From: Wenjunlia tyrosinilytica
Lineage (GTDB): Bacteria; Actinomycetota; Actinomycetes; Streptomycetales; Streptomycetaceae
Assembly (NCBI RefSeq): GCF_014646055.1
Contig: NZ_BMMS01000009.1
Span: 124,001 to 188,000 of the forward strand
Reading direction: 5' to 3'
Length of the DNA: 64,000 nt
Part shown: one piece after another, positions 16,460 to 25,605 of the stretch
How the letters are laid out: every line of letters starts with the position of its first letter
Position numbering within the stretch: position 1 is the first letter of the stretch
Made by a program: the position numbers and the translations under genes
The notes under the pieces: model-generated
The model's input: only the letters and a program-made list of their open reading frames with translations
What the model was told of the DNA's origin: nothing
The model's database searches: none

Positions 16460-17578
16460 CTACTTCACATCCTGACGGATCGTCCAACGCCCCTCGGCCA
16501 CCTTGGGGGCTGAGCGGCCGTCGGCACCGCCGCTGCCCGGCATGGGTTTGATCGCCACATAGACATGCTGGCCCTTGGTGAGCCCCTTGCTGAAGGGGAC
16601 GGGCAGGAAGTCGCTGCCCGACGTCGAGGCGTGGTCGAGGATGATCTCCGTCCAGACCCCGTGCGACTTGCCGTCCTTCCAGTCGTGCACCTGGTACTGC
16701 ACCTGGACGCTGTCACCGGGCTGGGTGCCGCTGATCACGAGGCGCCCGTTGAAGTCCGCCCATGACGTCGCCGGAGCGACATAACCGGGATGGTTGCCGT
16801 CGGCGTGGGCCTTCTGCGGATCGCCGTGCTCGACATTCCAGGTTATGGGGGTGAACTCGCCCCAGGGCAGGCTCTGTTCCTTTGTCTTGCCCAGGCTCGT
16901 GCGGTACGCCACGTCGTCGTCCTCGGGGTCGGTTTCTGCAGGTCCGCCGTGCGCCCAGGAGCGGAACGCGGCGGCGGACAGGTAAGCGATGCTCCGGTCC
17001 AGCGGGGTGCCCGTGAACTGCCAGATCAACGGGTGTCCATGTCCTTGGGGCAGGGTCGGCCGGGAGTGGTCCTCGGCCTTGGAGTAGCTGCCGTTGCGAC
17101 CCCACGGGTACTCCGGGTACCACAGTGTCGTTCCGTGCGGCACATGCCCGGCGGACAGGTCGGATCGGCTGGTGTAGACGCCGGTGCGCTGACCGGGGAA
17201 CGCCTTGCGGACGGCGGCCAGCCAGTGCGCCACATAGGAGTGGATATGGGCGGCGCTGCGGCCGCGGTAGTTGCGGCCGTCCTCGTAGCGCTCCAGATCC
17301 AGCCAGTGCACAAAGCCCTTGCCCGCGTGCGGCTTTACGGCGGCTATGTAGTTGTTGGCCTCGACCGTGGCGCTCTGGTTCGGCCAGGCGAAGTGATAGG
17401 CCCCCGGCACCAGGCCCGCCGCTTTGATGGCCTTGATGTGCATGGTGAAGTGCGGGTCCCGGGTGTGCTGGCCCTCGCTCGCCTTGGCGAAAGCGAAGGT
17501 CACACCGCCCCTGATGTGCTTCTTCCAGTCCTGCGCACCCTGGTGGACCGAGACGTCAATACCGCGCGTGGCTGCCAC
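16460..17578 (-). CDS. GH25 muramidase (lysozyme) domain protein
   Basis: 372 residues. The N-terminal 210 show the GH25 pattern: RGIDVSVHQG at the start, FAFAKASEG, GAYHFAWP and HWLDLERY with the catalytic acids. It would cleave MurNAc-GlcNAc bonds. About 130 further residues form a beta-rich C-terminal region ending in an aqueous, Ser/Gly-rich part. No signal peptide or membrane helix is visible from the GTG at 17578, unusual for a wall-degrading enzyme. AGGAG is only 1 nt from the GTG, so the start is uncertain. Confidence 0.8.
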   Translation of the reverse strand: MAATRGIDVSVHQGAQDWKKHIRGGVTFAFAKASEGQHTRDPHFTMHIKAIKAAGLVPGAYHFAWPNQSATVEANNYIAAVKPHAGKGFVHWLDLERYEDGRNYRGRSAAHIHSYVAHWLAAVRKAFPGQRTGVYTSRSDLSAGHVPHGTTLWYPEYPWGRNGSYSKAEDHSRPTLPQGHGHPLIWQFTGTPLDRSIAYLSAAAFRSWAHGGPAETDPEDDDVAYRTSLGKTKEQSLPWGEFTPITWNVEHGDPQKAHADGNHPGYVAPATSWADFNGRLVISGTQPGDSVQVQYQVHDWKDGKSHGVWTEIILDHASTSGSDFLPVPFSKGLTKGQHVYVAIKPMPGSGGADGRSAPKVAEGRWTIRQDVK

Positions 17579-17611
17579 GCTCCTGTGATACCCCCCCTTC
17601 CGACGGCCGAT

Positions 17612-18259
17612 TCATGTGCCATTGAGGTAAGCCAGCACTGCCAGAACCCGCCGATTGTCATCGTCCGAGGGCGGCAGCCGGAGCTTCCCGAAGATGTTCG
17701 ATGTGTGCTTTGTGACGGCTCTTTCGGTGATGACGAGACGCTGGGCGATGGCGGCGTTCGACCGGCCCTCCGCCATCAGTTCGAGCACCTCTCTCTCACG
17801 TGGTGTCAACCGGCCCAGCGGCTCGTCCCGGGCGTTACGGGCGAGGAGCTGGGAGATGACCTGGGGATCCATCGCCGTGCCGCCGGCGGCCACCCGGCGT
17901 ACCGCGTCGATGAACTGGTCCGCGTCGAACACGCGGTCCTTGAGCAGATATCCCACCCCACCGCTGCCGTCCGCGAGCAACTCTCCCGCGTACAACTGCT
18001 CCACATGCTGCGACAGCACCAGCACCGGAAGACCGGGGGTCTCCCGCCGTGCGTGCAGGGCCGCCTGAAGCCCCTCGTCCGTGAACGACGGCGGCAGACG
18101 CACATCCACGACCGCCACATCCGGCTTGAGCTCGGTGAGCGCCCTCGCCAGCTCCGGACCATTGTCGACGGCGGCCGCGATCTCGAAGTCGTACGCCTCG
18201 AGCAACCGCACCAAACCGTCCCTCAGGAGGAAGAGGTCTTCGGCGAGGACAACACGCAA
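17612..18259 (-). CDS. NarL/LuxR-type response regulator
   Basis: 215 residues. The receiver domain has acidic residues E7/D8, phospho-acceptor D52 (VVDVRLPP) and a conserved Lys (YLLKD). The C-terminal HTH (LTPREREVLELMAEGRSN, AVTKHTSNIFGKL) is of LuxR type. It starts at TTG 18259, preceded by GGAG six nt upstream, and overlaps the end of the kinase gene by 37 nt, so translation is coupled. The likely target is the divergent MMPL exporter gene beyond the kinase; this is inferred from position only. Confidence 0.9.
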   Translation of the reverse strand: MRVVLAEDLFLLRDGLVRLLEAYDFEIAAAVDNGPELARALTELKPDVAVVDVRLPPSFTDEGLQAALHARRETPGLPVLVLSQHVEQLYAGELLADGSGGVGYLLKDRVFDADQFIDAVRRVAAGGTAMDPQVISQLLARNARDEPLGRLTPREREVLELMAEGRSNAAIAQRLVITERAVTKHTSNIFGKLRLPPSDDDNRRVLAVLAYLNGT

Positions 18260-19500
18260 GGCAGCTCCATCGTGACCATCGTCGGACCGCCCGGCGGGCT
18301 GCTCAAGGCGAGGACTCCGTCGAATGTACCGAGTCGGCGCTCCACCCCGCGCAGCCCCGTGCCCCTCTCGAGGTCCGCGCCGCCTTGGCCGTCGTCGACA
18401 ACTGCTATGCGCAGCATGCCGCCCTCGTGCCTGATGTCGATCCAGATCTGCTCCGCGCCCGAGTGCTTGGCCGCGTTGGCCAGTGTCTCCGACACAGCGA
18501 AGTACGCCGCCGCCTCAACGGGTGCGTCCGCGCGGCCGGACAGCTCGACCGTGACCTCGGTCCTGATGGGTATCCGCAGCGCCAGCGCGCGCACCGCGTC
18601 CCCCAGACCGCGCTCGGCCAGCACCGGCGGATGGATGCCGCGCACCAGGTCGCGCAGCTCGTGCAGCGCCATCGCGGAGGACTCCCGGGCCTGGGCGAGG
18701 AGCAACTTGGCCCGCTCCGGGTCCCGTTCCATGAGCCGCTCGACCGCGCCGAGGCTCATCCCCATGGCCACCAGCCGTGCCTGGGCGCCGTCGTGCAGAT
18801 CCCGCTCGATGCGGCGCAACTCTGCCGCCGAGGTGTCAAGGGCATCCGAGCGGGTCTCGGTGAGCCGCTCGACGCGCAGCTCCAACTCCCGCTCGTGGTT
18901 GGGTCCCAGCAGAGCGCGGGCAACCAGGGCCTGGCCGCGTGTGATCGCCGGGCCGAAGCGCAGACCTGTCGCCAAGAACACGATGCCGAGGCCCGCCGCC
19001 ATGAACGCGCTGGTCTGGCTCGTGACATGGATGAAGCCGTACCACTCGCCGCCGCCGGCGTCGTAGACCGGCTTCCACACACCCGCGGCGAGTACGAAGC
19101 CGTACACGCCCTCGCCGATCAGCGCCAGGGGCAGGATGCCCAGAGTGAAGCCGACGGAGGGGTCGATGAACATCCACAGCAGATCCCGCCAGGTCGCCGG
19201 GTCCCGCAGCATCCACTGGCAGCGCTGCGCCTGACCGATGACGCCGCCCTGGAACCGCGGCTCCTTCCGGTAGGGGACGGCGACCTCCACGCCGAACCAC
19301 TCATCGGAGATGCGTCTGCGCATATTGAGTTGGGCGCGTGCGCTCTGCATGAGCACGGGAGTAGTGAGGACACCGATCCCGATCGGGATGAGAGCGATGG
19401 AGACCGTGACGAGGATGTAGTGGGCCAGGGACACAGCCATCGAGAGCACCGCGACGGTGAATCCCCGTACCGCCGCGAGTAGTCCAGCCTTGACCGTCAT
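18223..19500 (-). CDS. membrane sensor histidine kinase, HisKA_3 type
   Basis: 425 residues. Four or more hydrophobic segments (about 20-60 and 130-195) precede the dimerisation box RRIERDLHDGAQARLVAMGM, whose His is the phosphorylation site. An HATPase domain follows with ETLANAAKHSGA, VVDDGQGG and GTGLRGVERR. ATG 19500 has GGGAGG four nt before it and fits better than the ATG at 19539. It partners the overlapping NarL-type regulator. The stimulus is unknown; membrane-embedded sensing is likely because no large extracellular domain is present. Confidence 0.9.
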   Translation of the reverse strand: MTVKAGLLAAVRGFTVAVLSMAVSLAHYILVTVSIALIPIGIGVLTTPVLMQSARAQLNMRRRISDEWFGVEVAVPYRKEPRFQGGVIGQAQRCQWMLRDPATWRDLLWMFIDPSVGFTLGILPLALIGEGVYGFVLAAGVWKPVYDAGGGEWYGFIHVTSQTSAFMAAGLGIVFLATGLRFGPAITRGQALVARALLGPNHERELELRVERLTETRSDALDTSAAELRRIERDLHDGAQARLVAMGMSLGAVERLMERDPERAKLLLAQARESSAMALHELRDLVRGIHPPVLAERGLGDAVRALALRIPIRTEVTVELSGRADAPVEAAAYFAVSETLANAAKHSGAEQIWIDIRHEGGMLRIAVVDDGQGGADLERGTGLRGVERRLGTFDGVLALSSPPGGPTMVTMELPCVLSSPKTSSS

Positions 19501-19635
19501 GCCGCCTCCCAAGCCGATGTCGTCGTGCACGGCCAACACTGCCGCATGGGCGCAGGCGGGTCACTGGGCCTTGCACCCCAGTGGGGGTGTAGCTGAGTGC
19601 ACCGCGGATCGGGGATCTGGACGGCTGGGGGCGGG

Positions 19636-19661
19636 GCCGTCGAATTCGTAGCGTCGACGGC
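19636..19661. promoter_or_regulatory. inverted repeat in front of the MMPL gene
   Basis: GCCGTCGA and TCGACGGC are separated by 10 nt and lie 26 nt upstream of the MMPL start. A second symmetric element (CACCCC, 4 nt, GGGGTG) lies at 19574-19589. Either could be the operator of the divergent response regulator. Confidence 0.4.
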
Positions 19662-19686
19662 GACATCACATCGCTGGGGAGACGTC

Positions 19687-21897
19687 ATGAGAGACAATCT
19701 CGCTGCCAGGCTCGGCGGCTGGAGCGCCCGCCACCGAAAGACGGCGATCTTCGGATGGCTGTTGTTCGTGGTCGCCGCCGTCCTGGTCGGCGGCATGGTC
19801 GGCCAGGACAAGATGGACGACTACGAGAACGGGGCGGGTGACTCCGCCCGCGCCCAGCGCATCCTCTTCGACGCGGGGATCAAGGACCCGGCGAGCGAGA
19901 TGGTGATCGTCGGCTCCACCGAGGCCGGCGGCTGGCGGGCGGCGGCGAAGGCCGTCACCGAGGGCATCCGCCACACCGGCCGGGCGGTCGGCATCAAGGC
20001 ACCCGTGGTTTCGGAGAACGGCCGTGACGCCCTGATCCGATTCGACCTCACGGGTGACCCCGACAAGGCGGGCGACCGGGTCGCCCCGATCCTCGACGCC
20101 GTGAAGAAGGCGCAGGCCGACCACCCCGAGGCGTCGATAGGGGAGTTCGGCGACGGCAGCGCCCAGCACTGGCTCGACAAGATACTCGGCGACGACTTCG
20201 CCTCGGCCGAGCTGACCGCTGTGCCCGTGGCCCTCGGCATCCTGCTGGTGGCGTTCGGCGCTCTGATGGCCGCGGTGCTCCCGGTGGGCCTGGCCATCAC
20301 CGCGTTCCTCGCGGCCAATGGGCTTCTGGTCCTTGCCAGCCACACGATGCATGTGGCCGACACGACGGCGTCGGTGATGCTCCTGATGGGCCTCGCCGTG
20401 GGCGTCGACTACTGCCTGTTCTACCTGCGCAGGGAGCGGGACGAGCGCGCCGCCGGGCGGGACAAGGAGACGGCGCTGCGGATCGCCGCGGCCACATCCG
20501 GCCGCGCGGTGCTGGTGTCGGGCCTGACCGTCATGGTCGCCATGGCGGGGATGTTCTTCTCCGGCCTCCTGCTGTTCAAGGGGTTCGCGATCGCCACGAT
20601 TCTGGTGGTGTTCATCGCGATGCTCGGCTCGGTGACGGTGCTGCCCGCACTGCTCTCCCTGCTCGGCGACAGGATCGAGTTCGGCAGGATCCCCTTCCTC
20701 AACTCCCGCAAGCGGGCCGGGCGTCCGCGCGGCCGCTTCATCGGGGCCGTGCTGCGCCCGGTGCTGGCCCGTCCGAAGGTGTTCGCGCTGGTCGCCGCCG
20801 GAGTACTCCTCGCCCTGGCCGCTCCTGCCCTGGGCATGAAGACCGAGCAGATCGGCCTCGAGCGGCAGGTGGCCTCCGACCATCCGCTGGCCACCTCGTA
20901 CAAGCGGATCACCCACTCCTTCCCTGGCGGCCCGGCCCCGGCCCAGATCGTGGTCGAGGCCGATGACATCCGGTCGCCGAAGGTCCGCGACGCCATCGCG
21001 GATCTGGAGTCGGCTGTCGCGAGGTCCCAGGAGTTCGGCAAGCCGGTGACCGTGCGGGTGCATCCCGCGCAGAACGTCGCACAGATCGACATTCCCCTGG
21101 CCGGCGACGGCACGGGCGCGGTCTCACGGCACGCGCTGTCCACCCTGCGCGAGGACGTGGTGCCGTCCACCGTCGGCAAGGTGTCCACGGCCTATGTGGA
21201 CGGTGAGCTGGCCGGTTCCCTCGACTTCTCCGACCAGTTGGGCAAGGACATCACTCCGGTCCTGCTCTTCGTCACGGGAGTGACCTTCCTCCTCATGCTG
21301 GTGTCCTTCCGGTCCGTGGTCGTCGCGGCGACGTCCATAGCGCTCAACCTGCTGTCGGTGGCAGCCGCTTTCGGAGTGATGGTCGCGGTCTTCCAGCACG
21401 GGTGGGGCGCGGACCTGTTCGGCACGGAGAAGGCCGGTGCGATCGAGTCGTGGATGCCGCTGTTCGTCCTCGTTGTCCTCTTCGGACTGTCGATGGACTA
21501 CCACGTGTTCGTGGTGTCCCGCATACGCGAGGCCCGCGACCGGGGTATGACCACCGCCGATGCCGTGGCCCACGGGGTGCGCTCCACCGCCGGAGCGGTC
21601 ACCAGTGCCGCCGTCATCATGGTCGCCGTGTTCTCGGTCTTCGCGACCCTGTCGATGCAGGACATGAAACAGATGGGCGTCGGACTCGCGGTGGCCGTCC
21701 TTCTGGACGCGACCGTCATACGGACGCTGCTCCTGCCCGCGCTGATGACCCTGCTCGGCGAGCGGAACTGGTATCTGCCTCGGTGGCTCGGATGGCTGCC
21801 GCACCTCTCCCATGGTGAGGAGTCCGGTCCCGACGCGCAGGCCGATGGTCCCGGCCACGCCCTGGTGCCCCCGATACCGGTGCGCACCCAGCGGTAG
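19687..21897 (+). CDS. MMPL-family RND transporter
   Basis: 736 residues. It has an N-terminal helix, a first large extracellular loop and a bundle of helices (ASVMLLMGLAVGVDYCLFYLRR at the end of the first MMPL repeat). A second loop and repeat follow (VVLFGLSMDYHVFVVSRIREARD). GVDYCLF and SMDYHVF are the paired proton-relay-type motifs of MMPL proteins. It probably exports a lipid or small molecule using the proton gradient. ATG 19687 follows GGGGAG by six nt. It diverges from a two-component system that probably controls it. Confidence 0.92.
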   Translation: MRDNLAARLGGWSARHRKTAIFGWLLFVVAAVLVGGMVGQDKMDDYENGAGDSARAQRILFDAGIKDPASEMVIVGSTEAGGWRAAAKAVTEGIRHTGRAVGIKAPVVSENGRDALIRFDLTGDPDKAGDRVAPILDAVKKAQADHPEASIGEFGDGSAQHWLDKILGDDFASAELTAVPVALGILLVAFGALMAAVLPVGLAITAFLAANGLLVLASHTMHVADTTASVMLLMGLAVGVDYCLFYLRRERDERAAGRDKETALRIAAATSGRAVLVSGLTVMVAMAGMFFSGLLLFKGFAIATILVVFIAMLGSVTVLPALLSLLGDRIEFGRIPFLNSRKRAGRPRGRFIGAVLRPVLARPKVFALVAAGVLLALAAPALGMKTEQIGLERQVASDHPLATSYKRITHSFPGGPAPAQIVVEADDIRSPKVRDAIADLESAVARSQEFGKPVTVRVHPAQNVAQIDIPLAGDGTGAVSRHALSTLREDVVPSTVGKVSTAYVDGELAGSLDFSDQLGKDITPVLLFVTGVTFLLMLVSFRSVVVAATSIALNLLSVAAAFGVMVAVFQHGWGADLFGTEKAGAIESWMPLFVLVVLFGLSMDYHVFVVSRIREARDRGMTTADAVAHGVRSTAGAVTSAAVIMVAVFSVFATLSMQDMKQMGVGLAVAVLLDATVIRTLLLPALMTLLGERNWYLPRWLGWLPHLSHGEESGPDAQADGPGHALVPPIPVRTQR

Positions 21898-21920
21898 CCG
21901 ACCGACGGGTGCCGTTCGGG

Positions 21921-21951
21921 GGAGGGTGCCGTTCGGGACAGGGCACCCTCC
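21921..21951. terminator. hairpin between convergent MMPL and modBC genes
   Basis: Ten-bp arms GGAGGGTGCC and GGCACCCTCC around an 11-nt loop. It can serve both strands, as the two genes end at 21897 and 21991. Confidence 0.75.
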
Positions 21952-21990
21952 CGCCGGGTCCTGCCGGACACCGTGGCCACTGCCCAGTGA

Positions 21991-24171
21991 CTAGAGGGCC
22001 ACCAGGGTGACCTCGGTGGCCTTCACGCTGGTCCACACCGGGGTCAGCTCGGCCAGACCCAGCTCGGCGGCAGCGTGCGGGGTGATCTCCGCGACGATGT
22101 CCGGGACCTCGTCGGAGGCCACCAGCACCCGCAGGCGGCTGCCAACGGTGGTGATCTCGCGGATGCGGCCGGGCCAGACATTGCGGGGGCTGCCCCGGGG
22201 GCGGTCGCGGTGGAGCGAGACGGCCTCGGGGCCGATGATCGCCAGTGCTTCGGCACCCTCGGGCAGCGGGTCGGCGACGACGATACGCCCCTCGCCCGGC
22301 AGCGCGAGACCGTCGTCCGTCGTCATGCCCGCCCAGGCGTTGCGGCCGAGCATCCGGGCCACCCAGGGCGAGCGCGGATGGCGGCTTACTTCGGCGGGCG
22401 GGGCGTAGTGGAGGGCACGGCCCTCGTCGAGGACCAGGACCCGGTCGGCGAGGGAGACCGCCTCCACGGGGTCATGGGTGACGATCAGGCAGACGCCGCC
22501 GAAGCCGGAGAGATGGTGGCGCAAGGTGTGCCGCACACGGGCGCGAGTGGTCTGGTCGAGCGCGGCGAGTGGTTCGTCCAGCAGGAGGAGCCGGGGACGG
22601 GCCGCCAAGGCGCGGGCGAGGGCGACGCGCTGGGCCTGACCACCGGAGAGCTGGGTGGGCCTGCGGTTGGCGAGGTGGCCGACGCCCAGCCGGTCCAGCC
22701 ACTGCTGGGCGGCCCTTCGGGCTTCGGCCCGGCCCGTGCCATGGGCCCTCATCCCATAGGCGGTGTTGCGAAGGGCGGTGAGATGAGGGAAGAGGGCGCC
22801 GTCCTGCGGGACCCAGGCCACTGCCCTGCGGTGAGGAGGAAGAGCGGTCACCTCGCGGTCGCCCAGGCGGAGTTCGGCATGGGAGCGGTTGGTGAGGCCG
22901 AGCATGGCACGCAGGAGGGTGGTCTTCCCCGCGCCGTTGGGGCCGACCACGGCGATGGTGGTCCCGGGCTCGGCGTCCAGCATCAGGTCGGTGAAGCCGG
23001 TGACGCGGGCGCTGAGCGACCACCGCTCGCTCTCGGCGGACACCCGCCCGTCCCCGGCGACGGGCTCGCCGCCGCCGACACGGGCTCCGGGCGTATCGCC
23101 CACTGCCACGGCGACGGGCTCTGCCACACCGCCCGCCGCCACGCCGCCCGCCGCCACCGCGACGACCGCGACCTCCGCGTCATTCGCAGCGTCGGTCGCC
23201 GCGTCTGTTGCCGTGACTGTTGCCGTGACTGTTGCCGTGTCGGTCGCGGTGCCGGTCGCGGTGTCGGTCGCCGTGCCGGTCGCCGTGCCGGTCGCAGCGT
23301 CGGTCGCCGCGTCATTCGCAGCGTCGGTCGTGGTGTCGGTCGGCGTCTCCGCCTCTGGACGGCGCCGCCGCCGACTCGCCGGTGCCGCGCCTGTCCACCG
23401 GCCGCGCAGCGCCACCAGCACCGCCATGGCGATCACCAACAGCAGGAGGGAGACAGCGGTGGCGCCTTCGGGGTCGTCCTGGAGGAGGAGGTACACCTCA
23501 AGAGGCAGGGTCTGGGTGACCCCGGGCAGATTCCCGGCGAAGGTGATCGTCGCCCCGAACTCCCCCAGCGCCCGCGCCCAGGTCAGCGCCGCCCCGGCGG
23601 CGAGGCCGGGGGCGACCATGGGCAGCGTGACCGTGAAGAAGACCCGCACCTGGGAGGCGCCGAGGGAGGCGGCGGTCTCCTCGTAGCGGGGATGGAGGCC
23701 CGCGAGCGCGCCTTCGAGGCTGATCACGAGAAACGGCATCGCGACAAAGGTCGCGGCCACTACCGCACCAGAGGTGGTGAACGGCAAGGTGACCCCGAAC
23801 CAGTCCTCCAGAGTCCCCCCGAGAATCCCCCGCCGCCCGAAGCCCAGCAGCAGCGCCACCCCGCCCACGGTCGGCGGCAGCACGAGCGGCAGGAGGACGA
23901 GCGAACGCACCAGCGTCCTACCGGGAAAGTCCACCCGGGCGAGCAGCCACGCCAGTGGCACACCGAGCAGGAGGGACAGGCCCAGGGCCCAGAGCGAGAC
24001 GACCAGCGACAGCTTGAGCGCCTCGACGACCTCGGGTCGGCCCAGGTGCTCGCCGAGGCCGCTCCACGGAGTGCGGGTCAGCACGCCGATCAGCGGCAGC
24101 AGGAGCAGGGCGACAGCGGCCGCCGCCGGAATGGCGAGGGCCACCGGGGCTCGGCGGGTGTCTGATCTCAT
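21991..24171 (-). CDS. modBC: fused molybdate ABC transporter permease and ATPase (ModB-ModC)
   Basis: 726 residues. Residues 1-260 are a ModB-type permease with the EAA loop (EETAASLGASQVRVFFTVTLP). Residues about 265-385 are a linker of Thr/Ala/Asp/Gly repeats. From about 395 the ModC ATPase has Walker A GPNGAGKT, signature LSGGQAQRVALA and Walker B LLLLDEPLAALD. A TOBE-like C-terminus (WPGRIREITTVGSRLRVLV) would bind oxyanion. It imports molybdate or tungstate with the adjacent ModA. Separate ModB and ModC genes are the more usual arrangement elsewhere; fusion is known in actinobacteria, but the linker is exceptional. Confidence 0.9.
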   Translation of the reverse strand: MRSDTRRAPVALAIPAAAAVALLLLPLIGVLTRTPWSGLGEHLGRPEVVEALKLSLVVSLWALGLSLLLGVPLAWLLARVDFPGRTLVRSLVLLPLVLPPTVGGVALLLGFGRRGILGGTLEDWFGVTLPFTTSGAVVAATFVAMPFLVISLEGALAGLHPRYEETAASLGASQVRVFFTVTLPMVAPGLAAGAALTWARALGEFGATITFAGNLPGVTQTLPLEVYLLLQDDPEGATAVSLLLLVIAMAVLVALRGRWTGAAPASRRRRRPEAETPTDTTTDAANDAATDAATGTATGTATDTATGTATDTATVTATVTATDAATDAANDAEVAVVAVAAGGVAAGGVAEPVAVAVGDTPGARVGGGEPVAGDGRVSAESERWSLSARVTGFTDLMLDAEPGTTIAVVGPNGAGKTTLLRAMLGLTNRSHAELRLGDREVTALPPHRRAVAWVPQDGALFPHLTALRNTAYGMRAHGTGRAEARRAAQQWLDRLGVGHLANRRPTQLSGGQAQRVALARALAARPRLLLLDEPLAALDQTTRARVRHTLRHHLSGFGGVCLIVTHDPVEAVSLADRVLVLDEGRALHYAPPAEVSRHPRSPWVARMLGRNAWAGMTTDDGLALPGEGRIVVADPLPEGAEALAIIGPEAVSLHRDRPRGSPRNVWPGRIREITTVGSRLRVLVASDEVPDIVAEITPHAAAELGLAELTPVWTSVKATEVTLVAL
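23178..23345. repeat. 12-bp in-frame repeats encoding the modBC linker
   Basis: Successive 12-bp units of type GTCGGTCGCNGT on the + strand encode TATD, TATG, AATD and TATV tetrapeptides on the minus strand. About 14 degenerate units are visible. Confidence 0.85.
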
Positions 24172-24258
24172 ATCGCTGCCAGGTGTGCTCCGGGGGCCGC
24201 TGGGGCCCGGAGGAGCCTGTCCGTCCCCGCTCGGGCAGGCTCCCCGTCCTGTGCCGGA

Positions 24259-25080
24259 TCAGGGCTTCTGGAATCCGGCGTCGTGCAGGATCTTCTGCGC
24301 CTCGGCGGAGCTGAGCCACTTCACGAAGTCGGCGGCGGCCTCCGCCTGCTTGGACTGCTTGAGCGTCACTGCGGGATAGGAGGCGATGGCGTTCTGGGCG
24401 TCCGGGATCGTGACGGCCTCGACCTTGCCCGGAGCGGTGGCGGCGTCGGTGACGTACACCAGGCCCGCGTCGGCCTCGCCGAGCTCGACCTTGCTGAGCA
24501 CCGCCCTCACATTCGGCTCCTGCGAGACCGGCTTGACCTTGACGTGCTGCCCGTCGAGCACCTTCTTGCTGTAGCGGCCGACGGGGACCTCGGGGGCGGC
24601 CAGGACCACCTTGAGGTTCTTGTCGGAGAGGTTCTTCAGGCCTTGGACCTTCTTCGGGTTGCCCTTGGCGACCGCGATGACCAGGCGGTTCTTGGCGATC
24701 ACCGTCGGAGTGCCGGTGTCGGCCTTGAGCGCGTCGACGGTCTTGGTGTCGGCGGTGACCAGCGCGTCGGCCGGGGCGCCCGCCTTGACCTGGGCGGCGA
24801 GTTCCTGGGAGCCGGCGAAGGAGAACTTCACCTTCGTTCCCGGGTGCTCCTTCTCGTAGGCGGCTCCGGCCGTCTTGAACACGTCGGTGAGCGAGGACGC
24901 GGCGAGCACCGTGAGGTCGGCGCCCTTGTCCGAGCCGCCCGAGGAGGAGGCCGCGGGCGAGCCCTTGTCGGCCTTGCCGGAGTCGGACTCGTCGTCGCTG
25001 CCGCAGGCCGCCAGCGGCACGAGGAGGGCGGCGGTCAGTGTGGCGGCCGCGACACGGCGGCGGGACAGCAGAGGGGACAT
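24259..25080 (-). CDS. modA: molybdate-binding lipoprotein
   Basis: 273 residues. The lipoprotein signal ends in lipobox LAAC about 25 residues in, followed by a Ser/Asp/Lys-rich linker. The binding domain has the ModA landmarks [33 protein letters not shown] and [11 protein letters not shown]. It captures molybdate at the outer membrane face for the ModBC fusion encoded 87 nt downstream. It lies downstream of a TOBE regulator in the same direction, so the three probably form one operon. Confidence 0.92.
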   Translation of the reverse strand: MSPLLSRRRVAAATLTAALLVPLAACGSDDESDSGKADKGSPAASSSGGSDKGADLTVLAASSLTDVFKTAGAAYEKEHPGTKVKFSFAGSQELAAQVKAGAPADALVTADTKTVDALKADTGTPTVIAKNRLVIAVAKGNPKKVQGLKNLSDKNLKVVLAAPEVPVGRYSKKVLDGQHVKVKPVSQEPNVRAVLSKVELGEADAGLVYVTDAATAPGKVEAVTIPDAQNAIASYPAVTLKQSKQAEAAADFVKWLSSAEAQKILHDAGFQKP

Positions 25081-25143
25081 GAGGGTATGGCTCCTTGCAT
25101 GGGAGAGCCCCCCGGGGGGACGGCCCGGGACTGGCGAGCCGCG

Positions 25144-25539
25144 TCAGGCGCGGTCGATATGGACGCTGGTGGACTTCACGCGGGCGGTGGCCTCCATGCC
25201 CACCTCCAGGCCCAGTTCCTCGACGGCCTCCCTGGTCAGCAGGGAGACCAGCCGGTGTGGACCGGCCTGGATCTCCACCTGGGCGGCGATGTCGCCGAGC
25301 TTGACCGCGGTGACGATGCCCGGAAACGCGTTGCGCACCGAGGTGTAGGAGGGTTCGTCGTCGCCTCCGGCGCTCTCCGCCAGCGACACCGAGAACGCCG
25401 CCAGGTCCCGTCCGTCGATCAGCCGCCGCCCGGACTCGTCGCGATGCGTGGGCACCCGCCCGGCATCCGCCCAGCGGCGGGCGGTGTCGGGACTGACGCC
25501 GAGCAGGCGCGCCGCCTGACCGATGGTGTAGGACCGCAT
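25144..25539 (-). CDS. HTH-TOBE molybdate-responsive DNA-binding protein
   Basis: 131 residues. The N-terminus is an excisionase/MerR-like HTH (YTIGQAARLLGVSPDTARRWADAGRVPTHR, cited as two motifs: IGQAARLLGVS and TARRWADAGR). The C-terminal 65 residues are a TOBE/Mop domain (GIVTAVKLGDIAAQVEIQ, ARVKSTSVHIDRA) that binds molybdate. It is probably the regulator of the mod operon, fulfilling the role of ModE with a different HTH. The start is ATG 25539 or GTG 25548. Both lie in or next to the palindrome CCGCATATGCGG, and no clear ribosome site is seen, so the message may be leaderless. Confidence 0.85.
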   Translation of the reverse strand: MRSYTIGQAARLLGVSPDTARRWADAGRVPTHRDESGRRLIDGRDLAAFSVSLAESAGGDDEPSYTSVRNAFPGIVTAVKLGDIAAQVEIQAGPHRLVSLLTREAVEELGLEVGMEATARVKSTSVHIDRA

Positions 25540-25605
25540 ATGCGGCACTTTAGAGCCGAGAAGCTCGCATCTGCAAATAGGCTGGATGATCCAGGCAGCA
25601 GATGC
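25534..25605 (-). promoter_or_regulatory. palindromes in the mod operon promoter
   Basis: CCGCATATGCGG at 25534-25545 is a perfect 12-bp palindrome over the start codon. Upstream, GCATCTGC (25567-25574) and GCAGATGC (25598-25605) flank an inner CTGGAT-G-ATCCAG (25582-25594). These are candidate operators for the TOBE regulator. The rest of the gap, 25606-25816, is a Pro/Arg-coding-like low-complexity GC stretch with no gene seen. Confidence 0.5.
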
